The translations under genes were made by a program, and so were the position numbers. From NCBI RefSeq assembly GCF_003751805.1, contig NZ_RKHQ01000001.1, positions 1,922,001 through 1,986,000 of the forward strand: a stretch of 64,000 bases of DNA. Direction: 5' to 3'. Positions within the stretch are counted from its first letter, which is position 1. Each line of letters opens with the position of its first letter. Positions 46,969 through 55,508 of this stretch are shown piece after piece. This DNA is from Salana multivorans. GTDB lineage: Bacteria > Actinomycetota > Actinomycetes > Actinomycetales > Beutenbergiaceae. The notes under the pieces were generated by a model. The model did no database searches, was not told where the DNA came from, and saw nothing but the letters and a program-made list of their open reading frames with translations.

Positions 46969-49286
46969 CCGCCCCGCCCACCGCCGCCAGGTGCACTCAG
47001 CCCGGGTGCTCCGGCGTGATCGAGGACGGCTACTGCAACGTCTGCGGGACACCGGCCGGCACGTCCGGCGCCGGGGGAGCGGCCGGGGCCGCGGCCGGCG
47101 CCAACCTGCCGCTGCCGGGCGCGGCGGCCGGTGGCGCGCACGCGGCCGGGGCCGCGCTCGGCGGCGCCGTCGTGAGCCCGGCCTCCTCGCGGGTCTCGAC
47201 CCGCACGTCCTCCTCGCGGCTGGCCAGCGCGGCGATCGGGTCGGCCCGCACCGGCTCGCGCGCCACGCGTCGGGCCGGCACCACCTCGACGCGGCTGCGC
47301 GCCCACCGGATCGGGGCCGGCCTCACCGAGGTCCCCCCGACCCCCGTCGAGAACCCGCTCGACGCCGTCCTGCCCAACCCCGAGGTGGCCGAGGGCAAGC
47401 GGGTCTGCCCGGGCTGCGGCTCGCCGGTCGGGCGCTCGCGCGACGGCGTCCCCGGGCGCACCAAGGGCTTCTGCCCCAAGTGCGGCGCCCGGTTCGACTT
47501 CGACCCGGCGCTCTCGCCCGGCGACGTGCTCGGCGGTCAGTACGAGGTGGTCGGCGCGATCGCGCACGGCGGTCTGGGCTGGGTCTACCTGGCGCGCGAC
47601 CTCAACGTCTCCGGCCGGTTCGTCGTGCTCAAGGGCCTGCTGAACTCCGGTGACAAGGACGCCTACGAGGCGGCGATCGCCGAGCGCGAGTTCCTCGCCG
47701 AGGTCGAGCACCCGCTCATCGTCGAGATCTACAACTTCGTCATGTCCGGGACCGGCGAGGACGCCGCCGGGTACACCGTCATGGAGTACGTCGGCGGGAA
47801 GTCGCTCAAGGAGATCCTCAAGGACCGCCAGGCGCGGGCGGGCGGGCGGATCGACCCGCTGCCGGTCGACCAGGCGCTCGCCTACCTCATCGAGATCCTG
47901 CCCGCCTTCGGCTACCTGCACGAGCGCGGTCTGCTCTACTGCGACTTCAAGCCGGACAACGTCATCCAGCAGGGCGACTCGCTCAAGCTCATCGACCTCG
48001 GCGGCGTGCGCCGGATCACCGACGAGACCTCGGCGATCTTCGGCACGGTCGGCTACCAGGCGCCGGAGGTGCCGACGGAGGGACCGAGCGTCGCCTCCGA
48101 CATCTACACGATCGGCCGCACGCTCGCGACGCTCGTGCTCGACTTCCGGGGCAACACGACGACGTACGTCGCGTCGCTGCCGCCGGTGTCGGACACCCCG
48201 CTGTTCGCCGAGCACGACTCGTTCTACCGGCTGCTGCTCAAGGCCTGCGCGCCCGACCCGTCGGACCGGTTCGCGAGCGTCGACGAGCTGCGCACGCAGA
48301 TGCTCGGCGTCCTGCGCGAGGAGGTCGCGGCGAAGCCGACGACGACGCGGCCGCTCCCGTCCACCATCTCGCCGTACTTCGAGAACCCGACGAACGACGC
48401 CCCCGACGTCCCGCTGCGCTGGGACGAGCTGCCGCGCCTGCGCGTCGACCCGAGCGACCCGATGGCCGCGTGGCTCGCGGGGATCACCGACCCGGTCGGC
48501 CGCGTCCAGGCGCTCGCCGGCGCGACGCAGGTGACCCGCGAGGTCAAGCTCGCGCGCGTCTACGCCGCCGTCGAGGCGGGGCTGGCGAACCAGGCCGAGG
48601 CCGGGGCGGCCGCGCTGCTCACCGAGGACCCGTGGGAGTGGCGCGCGCTGTGGCTGCAGGGCCTGCACGAGCTCGCGGCCGGCGACCCGGTCCGGGCGCG
48701 CGCGTCGCTGAACGCGGTCTACGGCCAGGTCCCGGGCGAGCTCGCGCCGAAGCTGGCGCTCGCCGTCGCGTGCGAGCAGAGCGACGAGCTCGACGTCGCC
48801 GAGCAGCTCTACCTCGTGTGCGGGGGGACCGACGCGACGTACACGGCCGCGTCGGCGTTCGGCCTGGCCCGGATCCGGGCGAGGCGGCGCGACGTCGCCG
48901 GCACGCTCGCGGCGCTCGACATGGTCCCGCGCACGCGCGGCTCCTACCCCGTCGCGCGGGCCCGCCGGGCCGGGGTGCTCGTCAGCACGGCCCGGGACTA
49001 CGACCACCTCCAGGACGCGCTCGGCAGCATCGACGGCGTCCCGCTCTCGCCGACGCTGCGGGCCGAGCTGGAGATCGCGGCGTACGAGGCGGCGCTGCGG
49101 CTCTCCGGCGGCGGGGCGTCGGTGTCGACCGGCGTCCGGCTCGCGGGGGTGGAGATCAAGGAGGGTCCGCTCCGGCTCGCGCTGGAGAAGGCCTACCGCG
49201 AGCGGGCGCGACTCGCGGAGACCGCCGATGAGCGGATCGACCTCGTCGACCGCGCCAATGCCGTTCGACCGAGGACACTCACATGA
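46965..49286 (+). CDS. pknG: Serine/threonine protein kinase PknG with extra zinc ribbon
   Basis: 773 residues. In order: an N-terminal zinc ribbon (Cys10, 15, 24, 27), a Gly/Ala/Ser/Arg linker, the PknG rubredoxin (CPGC 148/151, CPKC 170/173), the kinase domain (AHGGLG loop, catalytic Asp327 in YCDFKPDN, metal Asp344 in IDLGG), and a C-terminal TPR region ending in the PknG-like DRANAVRP. In other actinobacteria PknG phosphorylates an FHA regulator (GarA/OdhI) of 2-oxoglutarate metabolism. The catalytic loop has YCD where Mtb PknG has YND. The added N-terminal ribbon resembles those in the two partner genes. ATG at 46965, 4-nt overlaps on both sides. Confidence 0.97.
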   Translation: MTAPPTAARCTQPGCSGVIEDGYCNVCGTPAGTSGAGGAAGAAAGANLPLPGAAAGGAHAAGAALGGAVVSPASSRVSTRTSSSRLASAAIGSARTGSRATRRAGTTSTRLRAHRIGAGLTEVPPTPVENPLDAVLPNPEVAEGKRVCPGCGSPVGRSRDGVPGRTKGFCPKCGARFDFDPALSPGDVLGGQYEVVGAIAHGGLGWVYLARDLNVSGRFVVLKGLLNSGDKDAYEAAIAEREFLAEVEHPLIVEIYNFVMSGTGEDAAGYTVMEYVGGKSLKEILKDRQARAGGRIDPLPVDQALAYLIEILPAFGYLHERGLLYCDFKPDNVIQQGDSLKLIDLGGVRRITDETSAIFGTVGYQAPEVPTEGPSVASDIYTIGRTLATLVLDFRGNTTTYVASLPPVSDTPLFAEHDSFYRLLLKACAPDPSDRFASVDELRTQMLGVLREEVAAKPTTTRPLPSTISPYFENPTNDAPDVPLRWDELPRLRVDPSDPMAAWLAGITDPVGRVQALAGATQVTREVKLARVYAAVEAGLANQAEAGAAALLTEDPWEWRALWLQGLHELAAGDPVRARASLNAVYGQVPGELAPKLALAVACEQSDELDVAEQLYLVCGGTDATYTAASAFGLARIRARRRDVAGTLAALDMVPRTRGSYPVARARRAGVLVSTARDYDHLQDALGSIDGVPLSPTLRAELEIAAYEAALRLSGGGASVSTGVRLAGVEIKEGPLRLALEKAYRERARLAETADERIDLVDRANAVRPRTLT

Positions 49287-51037
49287 CACACGACACGACG
49301 GCCGGCCCGGCCGCCGAGCCGACGCCGACCGGGTCCGTCGACCCGGTCGGGGCCCAGGAGGGGACGGAGCAGATGGAGCCGAGCGAGCTGACGGAGCCCG
49401 GTCCCGCGGCGCCGGTCGAGGCGGAGCCGACAGGCCCGTCGGCCGACGGACTGGACGTCGAGGAGACGTCGGCCGAGGCGTCGTCGACCGGGGAGACGGA
49501 GCCCGACGTGCCGGTCGCGTGCCCGACGTGCGGCGTGACGGCGCTGCGCTCGGCGGTCTACTGCGAGGAGTGCGGCGCCGCCCTGACGGGCGCCGGCGGC
49601 GGATCGTCGCGGCCCGGCGCCCACGCCGCGTCCGCGTCCGACCCGACGGCGGCCGACGACGAGCCGACGCTGTCGGTTCCCGCGCCCCCCGTCGGCCAGC
49701 TCGACGACCCCGCGGCCCCCGCGTCCGGCGACACCGCCGAGACCGGCACCGACCCGGCCGGTGACGGCGACGGCGACCCCGCGGCCGACGAGGACACCGC
49801 GCTCCCGTCCGACGACTTCGGCAGCCCGGAGCCCTACGGCACGCCGCTGAGCTCCGGCTTCGCCGCGTCGGCCTACGCCACGACGCGGAGCGTCCCGGCC
49901 GTCGCCCCGGCGATCCGGGTCTGCTCGTACTGCCAGGGCACGATCGCCCCCGACGGCTACTGCCTCGAGTGCGGCGAGCGCGAGGTCTCGAGCCGCGACC
50001 GGTTCGGTGAGCGGCCGGCCGCCTGGCTCGCGGGCGTCAGCGACCTCGGGCTCGTCCACCGGCGCAACGAGGACGCCCTCTCGCTCGCCGTCGCCTCCGG
50101 CGGGGGCGCAGCGCCGGCCGGCACGGGCGTCGTCGTCGTGTGCGACGGCGTGACGACCGCGCCGCACTCGGACGTCGCGAGCCTCGCGGCCGCGCAGGCG
50201 GCGTCGGGCGCGATGTGGCGCACGATCGTCGACGGCGACCCGCGCGCCCCGCGTCGCGGCCTGCTCGCGGCAGCGGTCCAGGCGGCCCACGCGGCCGCGG
50301 TCCAGGCCGTGCTCGCCACGACGCCGCCCGACCTCCCGGCCGACGACGCCCCGAGCTGCACGTTCGTCGCGTGCGCCGCCGAGCCCGGCACGATCGTGAC
50401 CGGCTGGGTCGGCGACTCGCGCGCCTACTGGTTGCCCGACGACGGCGCGCCGAAGCCGCTCACCGTCGACCACTCGTGGGCGGCCGAGATGATCGCCGAG
50501 GGGATGAGCGAGGCCGAGGCGATGGCGGCGCCCAACGCGCACGCCATCACCCGCTGGATCGGCCACGACGCCCCCGGCGACGGACCCGAGGTGGCCTGGA
50601 TCCACCCCGAGGGCGCCGGACTCCTGCTCGTGTGCAGTGACGGGCTGTGGAACTACTGCTCCGACGCGGCCGAGCTGGCCGAGCTGGTGGCGCGCACGCG
50701 CGAGGAGCGGGGCGCCGGGCTCGAGGCGATCGCCCTCGGGCTCGTCGACTGGGCGCGCGCCCAGGGCGGCCGGGACAACATCTCGGTGGCGCTCGCGCGA
50801 GTCGATAGCCTAGAACCGGCGACATCGACCGCACCGACCACGTCGGCCCCGGCGTCCGGCGCGGTGGCCGAGCCCGCGCGGCCGGTCGAACCGGCTGGTT
50901 CGACCGAACCGGCCGGTTCGGCCGAGCCGGCCGGTTCGGCCGAGCCGGCGTCGCCGCGGAACCCTGCTCCGACGGCTGACCCCGTGACCACCACCGACCC
51001 AGACGGAAAGGACACCGATGGCGACGTTCAGCGCTGA
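49283..51037 (+). CDS. PP2C-type protein phosphatase with two zinc ribbons
   Basis: 584 residues. An acidic N-terminus is followed by a ribbon at Cys80/83/94/97, a disordered linker and a second ribbon at Cys214/217/227/230. The PP2C/PPM domain spans about 246-510: SDLGLVHRRNEDA, VVVCDGV, GWVGDSRAYW, LLVCSDGLWNY and GGRDNISVAL supply the metal-binding Asps. A repetitive Glu-Pro-Ala-Gly-Ser tail closes the protein. It should dephosphorylate Ser/Thr, the natural opponent of the PknG encoded just upstream. Its C-terminal end overlaps the VWA gene by 20 nt. Confidence 0.93.
   Translation: MTHDTTAGPAAEPTPTGSVDPVGAQEGTEQMEPSELTEPGPAAPVEAEPTGPSADGLDVEETSAEASSTGETEPDVPVACPTCGVTALRSAVYCEECGAALTGAGGGSSRPGAHAASASDPTAADDEPTLSVPAPPVGQLDDPAAPASGDTAETGTDPAGDGDGDPAADEDTALPSDDFGSPEPYGTPLSSGFAASAYATTRSVPAVAPAIRVCSYCQGTIAPDGYCLECGEREVSSRDRFGERPAAWLAGVSDLGLVHRRNEDALSLAVASGGGAAPAGTGVVVVCDGVTTAPHSDVASLAAAQAASGAMWRTIVDGDPRAPRRGLLAAAVQAAHAAAVQAVLATTPPDLPADDAPSCTFVACAAEPGTIVTGWVGDSRAYWLPDDGAPKPLTVDHSWAAEMIAEGMSEAEAMAAPNAHAITRWIGHDAPGDGPEVAWIHPEGAGLLLVCSDGLWNYCSDAAELAELVARTREERGAGLEAIALGLVDWARAQGGRDNISVALARVDSLEPATSTAPTTSAPASGAVAEPARPVEPAGSTEPAGSAEPAGSAEPASPRNPAPTADPVTTTDPDGKDTDGDVQR
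50887..50950 (+). repeat. Short tandem repeat coding the phosphatase tail
   Basis: An 18-bp unit of the type CCGGCCGGTTCGGCCGAG is repeated about three times, giving repeated Glu-Pro-Ala-Gly-Ser in the disordered C-terminal tail. Such arrays change length easily by slippage. Confidence 0.6.
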
Positions 51038-52304
51038 GGTCTTCTCGAACGAGTACCTGCCCGAGGGCGCCACCGACGTGCACGCCATCGTGCAGGTCCG
51101 GGCGACCGGGGCCGGTGCGGGTGCGGCCGGCGGCGTGCCCGTCGGCGAGGCCGCCGAGATCATCATCTTCGACAACTCCGGCTCGATGACCGGTCGCAAC
51201 CTCGAGGCGGCCAAGCACGCGGCCAGCGTCGCGGTCGACCAGATCGTCGACGGGACCTACTTCGCGATCATCGCCGGGTCGCACGTGGCCGAGCGCGTGT
51301 TCCCGTACCCGAACGCGCCGGTCGCGATGGTCCGGATGGAGCCGCGGGCGCGGGACGAGGCCAAGCGGGCGATCTCCCGCGTCCAGGCGTCGGGCGGGAC
51401 CGCGATGAGCTCGTGGCTCATGCTCGCCAACCAGACGTTCGCGACGCTGCCGCCGGGCATCCGCAAGCACGCGATCCTCCTGACGGACGGCAAGAACGAG
51501 TCCGAGCCGGAGGGCAACCTCCAGCGCGCGATCCGCGCCGTCCAGGGCAGCTTCCAGTGCGACGCCCGTGGGGTCGGCGACCGGTGGGTCGTGAGCGAGG
51601 TCCGCGAGATCGCGACGGCCATGCTCGGCTCCGTCGGCCTCATCGCCGACCCGTCCGGCATCGCGGCCGACTTCGAGCAGCTCATCCGCTCGTCCATGGC
51701 GCGCGGGATCGCCGACGCGGCGCTGCGGGTGTGGACGCCGCAGGGCGCGCAGCTCCTGTTCGTGCGCCAGGTCGCCCCGACGATCGAGGACCTGACGAAC
51801 CGGCGCACCGTCGTCAACCCGCTCACCGGCGACTACCCGACCGGGGCCTGGGGCGACGAGGAGCGCGAGTACCACGTCGCGATCCGCGTCCCGTCCCGCC
51901 CGCTCGGCTCGGAGCAGCTCGTGGCCCGGGTGCAGATCGTCGCGGGCGGGCAGGCGCAGACCTCCGGCCTGGTCAAGGCCATGTGGTCGAACGACCCGTC
52001 GCTCACGGCGCGGATCAGCCCGGCCGTCGCGCACTACACGGGGCAGACGGAGCTCGCCACGGCGATCCAGGAGGGCCTCGCCGCCAAGGCGGCCGGTGAC
52101 GAGCGGACCGCGACGATCAAGCTCGGTCGCGCCGCGCAGCTCGCCCAGGAGACCGGGAACGACGAGGCGACGGCCCGCCTGCGGCGCGTCGTCGAGATCG
52201 ACGACGCCGAGCGCGGCACCGTCCGGCTGCGGACCGACACCTCCCGTCTCGACGAGATGGCGCTGGACACCGCATCCACCAAGACGACGCGAGTGAGGAA
52301 GTGA
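51018..52304 (+). CDS. VWA-domain protein (TerY-like context)
   Basis: 428 residues. After a ~45-residue beta segment comes a von Willebrand A fold with the metal site DNSGSM (Asp52-Met57), the GGTAMS Thr and the ILLTDGKNE Asp. The second half (about 225-428) is beta-rich then helical. VWA proteins of this kind act as metal-dependent protein-binding adaptors. With a kinase and a PP2C phosphatase beside it, the arrangement resembles the TerY-P triads described in Ter stress systems. It is cytosolic by sequence. ATG at 51018; the overlap with the previous gene is 20 nt. Confidence 0.92.
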   Translation: MATFSAEVFSNEYLPEGATDVHAIVQVRATGAGAGAAGGVPVGEAAEIIIFDNSGSMTGRNLEAAKHAASVAVDQIVDGTYFAIIAGSHVAERVFPYPNAPVAMVRMEPRARDEAKRAISRVQASGGTAMSSWLMLANQTFATLPPGIRKHAILLTDGKNESEPEGNLQRAIRAVQGSFQCDARGVGDRWVVSEVREIATAMLGSVGLIADPSGIAADFEQLIRSSMARGIADAALRVWTPQGAQLLFVRQVAPTIEDLTNRRTVVNPLTGDYPTGAWGDEEREYHVAIRVPSRPLGSEQLVARVQIVAGGQAQTSGLVKAMWSNDPSLTARISPAVAHYTGQTELATAIQEGLAAKAAGDERTATIKLGRAAQLAQETGNDEATARLRRVVEIDDAERGTVRLRTDTSRLDEMALDTASTKTTRVRK

Positions 52305-52306
52305 CC

Positions 52307-53407
52307 ATGGCGACCTGTCCACAGGGACACCTCTCCCAGGCCGACGACTACTGCGACACCTGCGGCGAGCCCATCGGCGCCGCGGCCGGTGGCTCGGGCG
52401 CGTCGGGGGCCGGCGCCGTCGGCTACGGCACCGGGGGCGCGCTCGACCTGAGCGGGCTGAACGGCGCCGCCGCCGAGCCGGTCTCCGTCGAGTGCCCGAC
52501 GTGCGGCACGCCGGCCGCGCCCGGTGCGCTGTTCTGCGAGAACTGCGGGTACGACTTCACGACGGGGACGGCGGCCGCACCGCTCGTCGCGCCCGAGGGG
52601 GCGGCGGCGAACCCGGCCGGTGGTGCGGGGGCCGGTGCGGAGGCCGAGCCCGGAACCGCCGAGGGATCGGCCGAGGCTGCCGAGGCCGAGGCCGGGGACG
52701 GGGAGCCGGAGCAGGAGGCGACGGCCGAGCCGGCCGCCGAGGGCGATGGGTTCGACACTGGCGACGACGCCGCGCAGGCGGCCGCCGAGTCCGAGGGCGC
52801 GGAGCCTGAGGGAGCGGAGAACGCCGAGGGCGAGGCCGAGTCCGAGGCCGCCGAGGGTGCGGGCGCCGACCCCGAGGGCACGGAGAACGCCGAGGGCGCC
52901 GAGCCTGAGGGCGCAGCGGAGGCCGCGGAGCCGGGTGCCGGGGACGGCGGCGCCTCGTCGGCGGCCGTCGCGGGCGCGCTCGCCGCGCGCACCGCCGAGC
53001 CCGCCCGGACGTGGGTCGCGGAGGTCTGGGTCGACCCGGACTGGTACGCGGAGCAGCGGCCCGAGGACGCGATGCCGTCGGCCGCCGCGCCCGTCGTGGT
53101 GCCGCTGCGGCGCACGAGCGTCCTGGTCGGCCGGCCCTCGCGCTCGCGGGGCATCGAGCCGGACGTCGACTGCGGGACGGACGCCGGGGTCTCCCGGCGG
53201 CACGCGCAGCTCTCGACGGACGGGCTGCGCTGGTGGATCGAGGACCTCGGCTCGGCCAACGGGACGTACGTGAGCCCGGTCGGCAGCCCGATCCCGACGA
53301 CGCCGATCCAGGTCGGCGAGCGGGTCGAGCTCGAGGAGGGCACGCGCGTCTACCTGGGTGGCTGGACGCGGCTCGTCGTGCGTGAGGCCTTCCCCGGCGA
53401 GGCCTGA
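52307..53407 (+). CDS. Zinc-ribbon and FHA domain protein
   Basis: 366 residues. An N-terminal ribbon (Cys4, His8 or nearby, Cys16, Cys19) and a second (Cys63/66/77/80) precede a ~150-residue Glu/Ala/Gly-rich disordered region. The C-terminal FHA domain starts near 272 (VLVGRPS, GVSRRHAQL, DLGSANGTYV). FHA domains bind phosphothreonine, so it is a likely reader or target of PknG. It lacks the GarA-type N-terminal phosphosites. The ATG at 52307 has GAGGAA 6 nt upstream; GTG at 52301, which would overlap the VWA stop by 4 nt, is the alternative. Confidence 0.92.
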   Translation: MATCPQGHLSQADDYCDTCGEPIGAAAGGSGASGAGAVGYGTGGALDLSGLNGAAAEPVSVECPTCGTPAAPGALFCENCGYDFTTGTAAAPLVAPEGAAANPAGGAGAGAEAEPGTAEGSAEAAEAEAGDGEPEQEATAEPAAEGDGFDTGDDAAQAAAESEGAEPEGAENAEGEAESEAAEGAGADPEGTENAEGAEPEGAAEAAEPGAGDGGASSAAVAGALAARTAEPARTWVAEVWVDPDWYAEQRPEDAMPSAAAPVVVPLRRTSVLVGRPSRSRGIEPDVDCGTDAGVSRRHAQLSTDGLRWWIEDLGSANGTYVSPVGSPIPTTPIQVGERVELEEGTRVYLGGWTRLVVREAFPGEA

Positions 53408-53425
53408 CGGTGGGAGGGTAGGCCG

Positions 53426-54862
53426 GTGAGCACGCCCAGCGTCAGCTACTCGATCACCGTCCGGCTCGAGCTGCCGCCGCGCCCGAGCGCCGTCTCGACC
53501 CTCACCACCGCCGTCGAGGACCAGGGCGGGCTCGTCACCGCCGTCGACGTCTCAGCGTCGGAGTCCGACGTGCTCCAGATCGACCTCACGATCGCCACGG
53601 GCGGCGAGGTCGACGCGGAGCGGATCGTCGAGGTGCTCCGCACGGTCGACGGCGTCGTCATCCGCCGGGTGTCCGACCGCGTGTTCCTCGCGCACCTCGG
53701 CGGAAAGCTGACGATCGAGTCGCGGGTGCCGATCCGGCACCGGGACGACCTCTCGCTCGTCTACACCCCCGGCGTCGCCCGCGTCAGCAAGCAGGTGGCC
53801 GAGCACCCCGAGGACGCGCGGCGGCTCACGATCAAGCGCAACACGGTCGCGGTCGTCTCGGACGGCTCGGCCGTCCTCGGGCTCGGCAACATCGGCCCGT
53901 ACGGCGCGCTCCCCGTGATGGAGGGCAAGGCCGCACTGTTCAAGCGGTTCGCCGACATCGACGCGTTCCCGCTCTGCCTCGACACGCAGGACACCGAGGA
54001 GATCATCCGCGTGGTCAAGGCGGTCGCGCCGGTGTTCGCCGGGATCAACCTCGAGGACATCTCGGCGCCGCGGTGCTACGAGATCGAGGCGCGGCTGCGC
54101 GAGGAGCTCGACATCCCCGTGTTCCACGACGACCAGCACGGCACCGGGATCGTCGCCACGGCCGCCCTGACCAACGCGCTCACGGTCGTCGGCAAGCGGA
54201 TGGCCGACGTCCGCGTCGTCCTGTCCGGTGCGGGCGCCGCCGGGTCGGCGGTCCTGCGGATGATGCTGGCGGCCGGCGTCGAGCACGTGACGGTCGTCGA
54301 CGTCGAGGGCGTCATCTACGAGGGCCGCCCGGGCCTGCACCCCTCGCTCGACTGGATCGCGCGCAGCACCAACCGCCGCGGGCTGCGCGGGACGCTCTCG
54401 GACGCGATCGTCGGCGCCGACGTCTTCATCGGCGTCTCGGCCCCCGACATCCTCACCGTCGAGGACATCCAGCGCATGGCGCCCGACCCGATCGTGTTCG
54501 CCATGGCCAACCCGACCCCCGAGATCGACCCGGCCCTGGCGGCCCAGCACGCCGCCGTCGTGGCGTCCGGGCGGTCGGACTTCGCGAACCAGTGCAACAA
54601 CGTGCTCGCGTTCCCCGGGGTGTTCCGCGGGCTGCTCGACGCGCACTCCAGCCGCGTCACCGACGAGATGCTGCTCGCGGCGTCGCGCGCGCTCGCGGCC
54701 GTCGTGACGCCCGAGGAGCTCAACGCGACCTACGTCATCCCGAGCGTCTTCCACCCCGACGTGCACGAGGTCGTCGCCCGCGCCGTCCGCGAGGTCGCCG
54801 AGCGGCTGGAGCGGGAGGCCGGTGCGCCGGCGGTCGGCGCCGACGGCCCGGGCGCGCGCTAG
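53426..54862 (+). CDS. NAD(P)-dependent malic enzyme with ACT domain
   Basis: Oxidatively decarboxylates malate to pyruvate and CO2. The 478 residues have an N-terminal ACT regulatory domain (about 1-80), then YTPGVARV (near 112), the catalytic [21 protein letters not shown] region, metal ligands in NLEDI and HDDQHGT, a GAGAAG dinucleotide fold (near 269) and ANPTPEI. The ACT-fused form suggests allosteric control by a small ligand. GTG at 53426 has GGGAGG upstream and lies 18 nt after the FHA gene, so it may be co-transcribed and would link the signalling locus to central carbon flux (inference). Confidence 0.95.
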   Translation: MSTPSVSYSITVRLELPPRPSAVSTLTTAVEDQGGLVTAVDVSASESDVLQIDLTIATGGEVDAERIVEVLRTVDGVVIRRVSDRVFLAHLGGKLTIESRVPIRHRDDLSLVYTPGVARVSKQVAEHPEDARRLTIKRNTVAVVSDGSAVLGLGNIGPYGALPVMEGKAALFKRFADIDAFPLCLDTQDTEEIIRVVKAVAPVFAGINLEDISAPRCYEIEARLREELDIPVFHDDQHGTGIVATAALTNALTVVGKRMADVRVVLSGAGAAGSAVLRMMLAAGVEHVTVVDVEGVIYEGRPGLHPSLDWIARSTNRRGLRGTLSDAIVGADVFIGVSAPDILTVEDIQRMAPDPIVFAMANPTPEIDPALAAQHAAVVASGRSDFANQCNNVLAFPGVFRGLLDAHSSRVTDEMLLAASRALAAVVTPEELNATYVIPSVFHPDVHEVVARAVREVAERLEREAGAPAVGADGPGAR

Positions 54863-55442
54863 CGAAGGTCCTCGCGCGTGATCGTGGCGCGGAAGGAGTC
54901 GCCGGTGTCCTCGGCGACCTGGACGAACACGTCGCCGTCCGGCCGGAAGATGCCGGCGTTCGCGCCGGTGACCCACCACGCGCCGTGCCGGTCGCTCGGC
55001 GCGCTCAGGAACACCAGGTAGGTCTCACCCGACGCGAGCAGCGGCGCCGGTGCCTCCGCCATCTCGATCCAGCCCATCTGCACCACCTGGATCAGCTCGC
55101 CCGGCTCCGGCTGCGCGATGGCGACGGCCTCGGGTGCCTCGATCGTCGTGCCGAGCGACGCCGGTGCGAGCACCTCGAGGACGGTCACGTCGGACGTCGT
55201 CGTCTGCGACGTCTCGGTTCCGTCGGGCTCGGTGACGACCTCGTCGTTGCGTCGGTCGACCACCTGGACGACGAGGACGCGCGAGCCGTCGGCCGCGAGG
55301 CCGGCGATCGTGTCGTCGAGCGTGTGGCGGGAGCCCCCGTGCTCGTCGTCCTGACGGAGCAGGCGGTCGCGACCAGGCCGAGCACCGCGAGAAGGCCGGC
55401 GAACGAGCGTCGGCCCGGCGACCGCGGCGGTGCCGAGAGCAC
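54859..55442 (-). pseudogene. Putative lipoprotein gene with an apparent frameshift
   Basis: The C-terminal ~135 codons (54859-55263) form one open frame containing VVQMGWIEMAEAP and GETYLVFLSAPSD. A lipoprotein signal (FAGLLAVLGLVATAC, start GTG 55442) lies in another frame. The body frame stays open back to a run of five C at 55334-55338. One extra C there would join the two into a ~195-residue lipoprotein reading TGGSRHTLDDTIAGLAADGS across the joint. It is therefore either a broken gene or a sequencing indel. The body is unassigned, and a short intact version from GTG 55263 is possible. Its stop shares CTAG with the malic enzyme stop. Confidence 0.6.
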
Positions 55443-55508
55443 GCGCCGATCGTGGCGAGGCCGGTATTTCCGTGGACTCGACGCTCCTCGATGGCCGAGT
55501 CTCGGGGC

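Noticed and set aside
52307..53407. GarA/OdhI orthologue
   Set aside because: It has an FHA domain but lacks the short N-terminal phosphothreonine motif and has two zinc ribbons and a long acidic linker instead.
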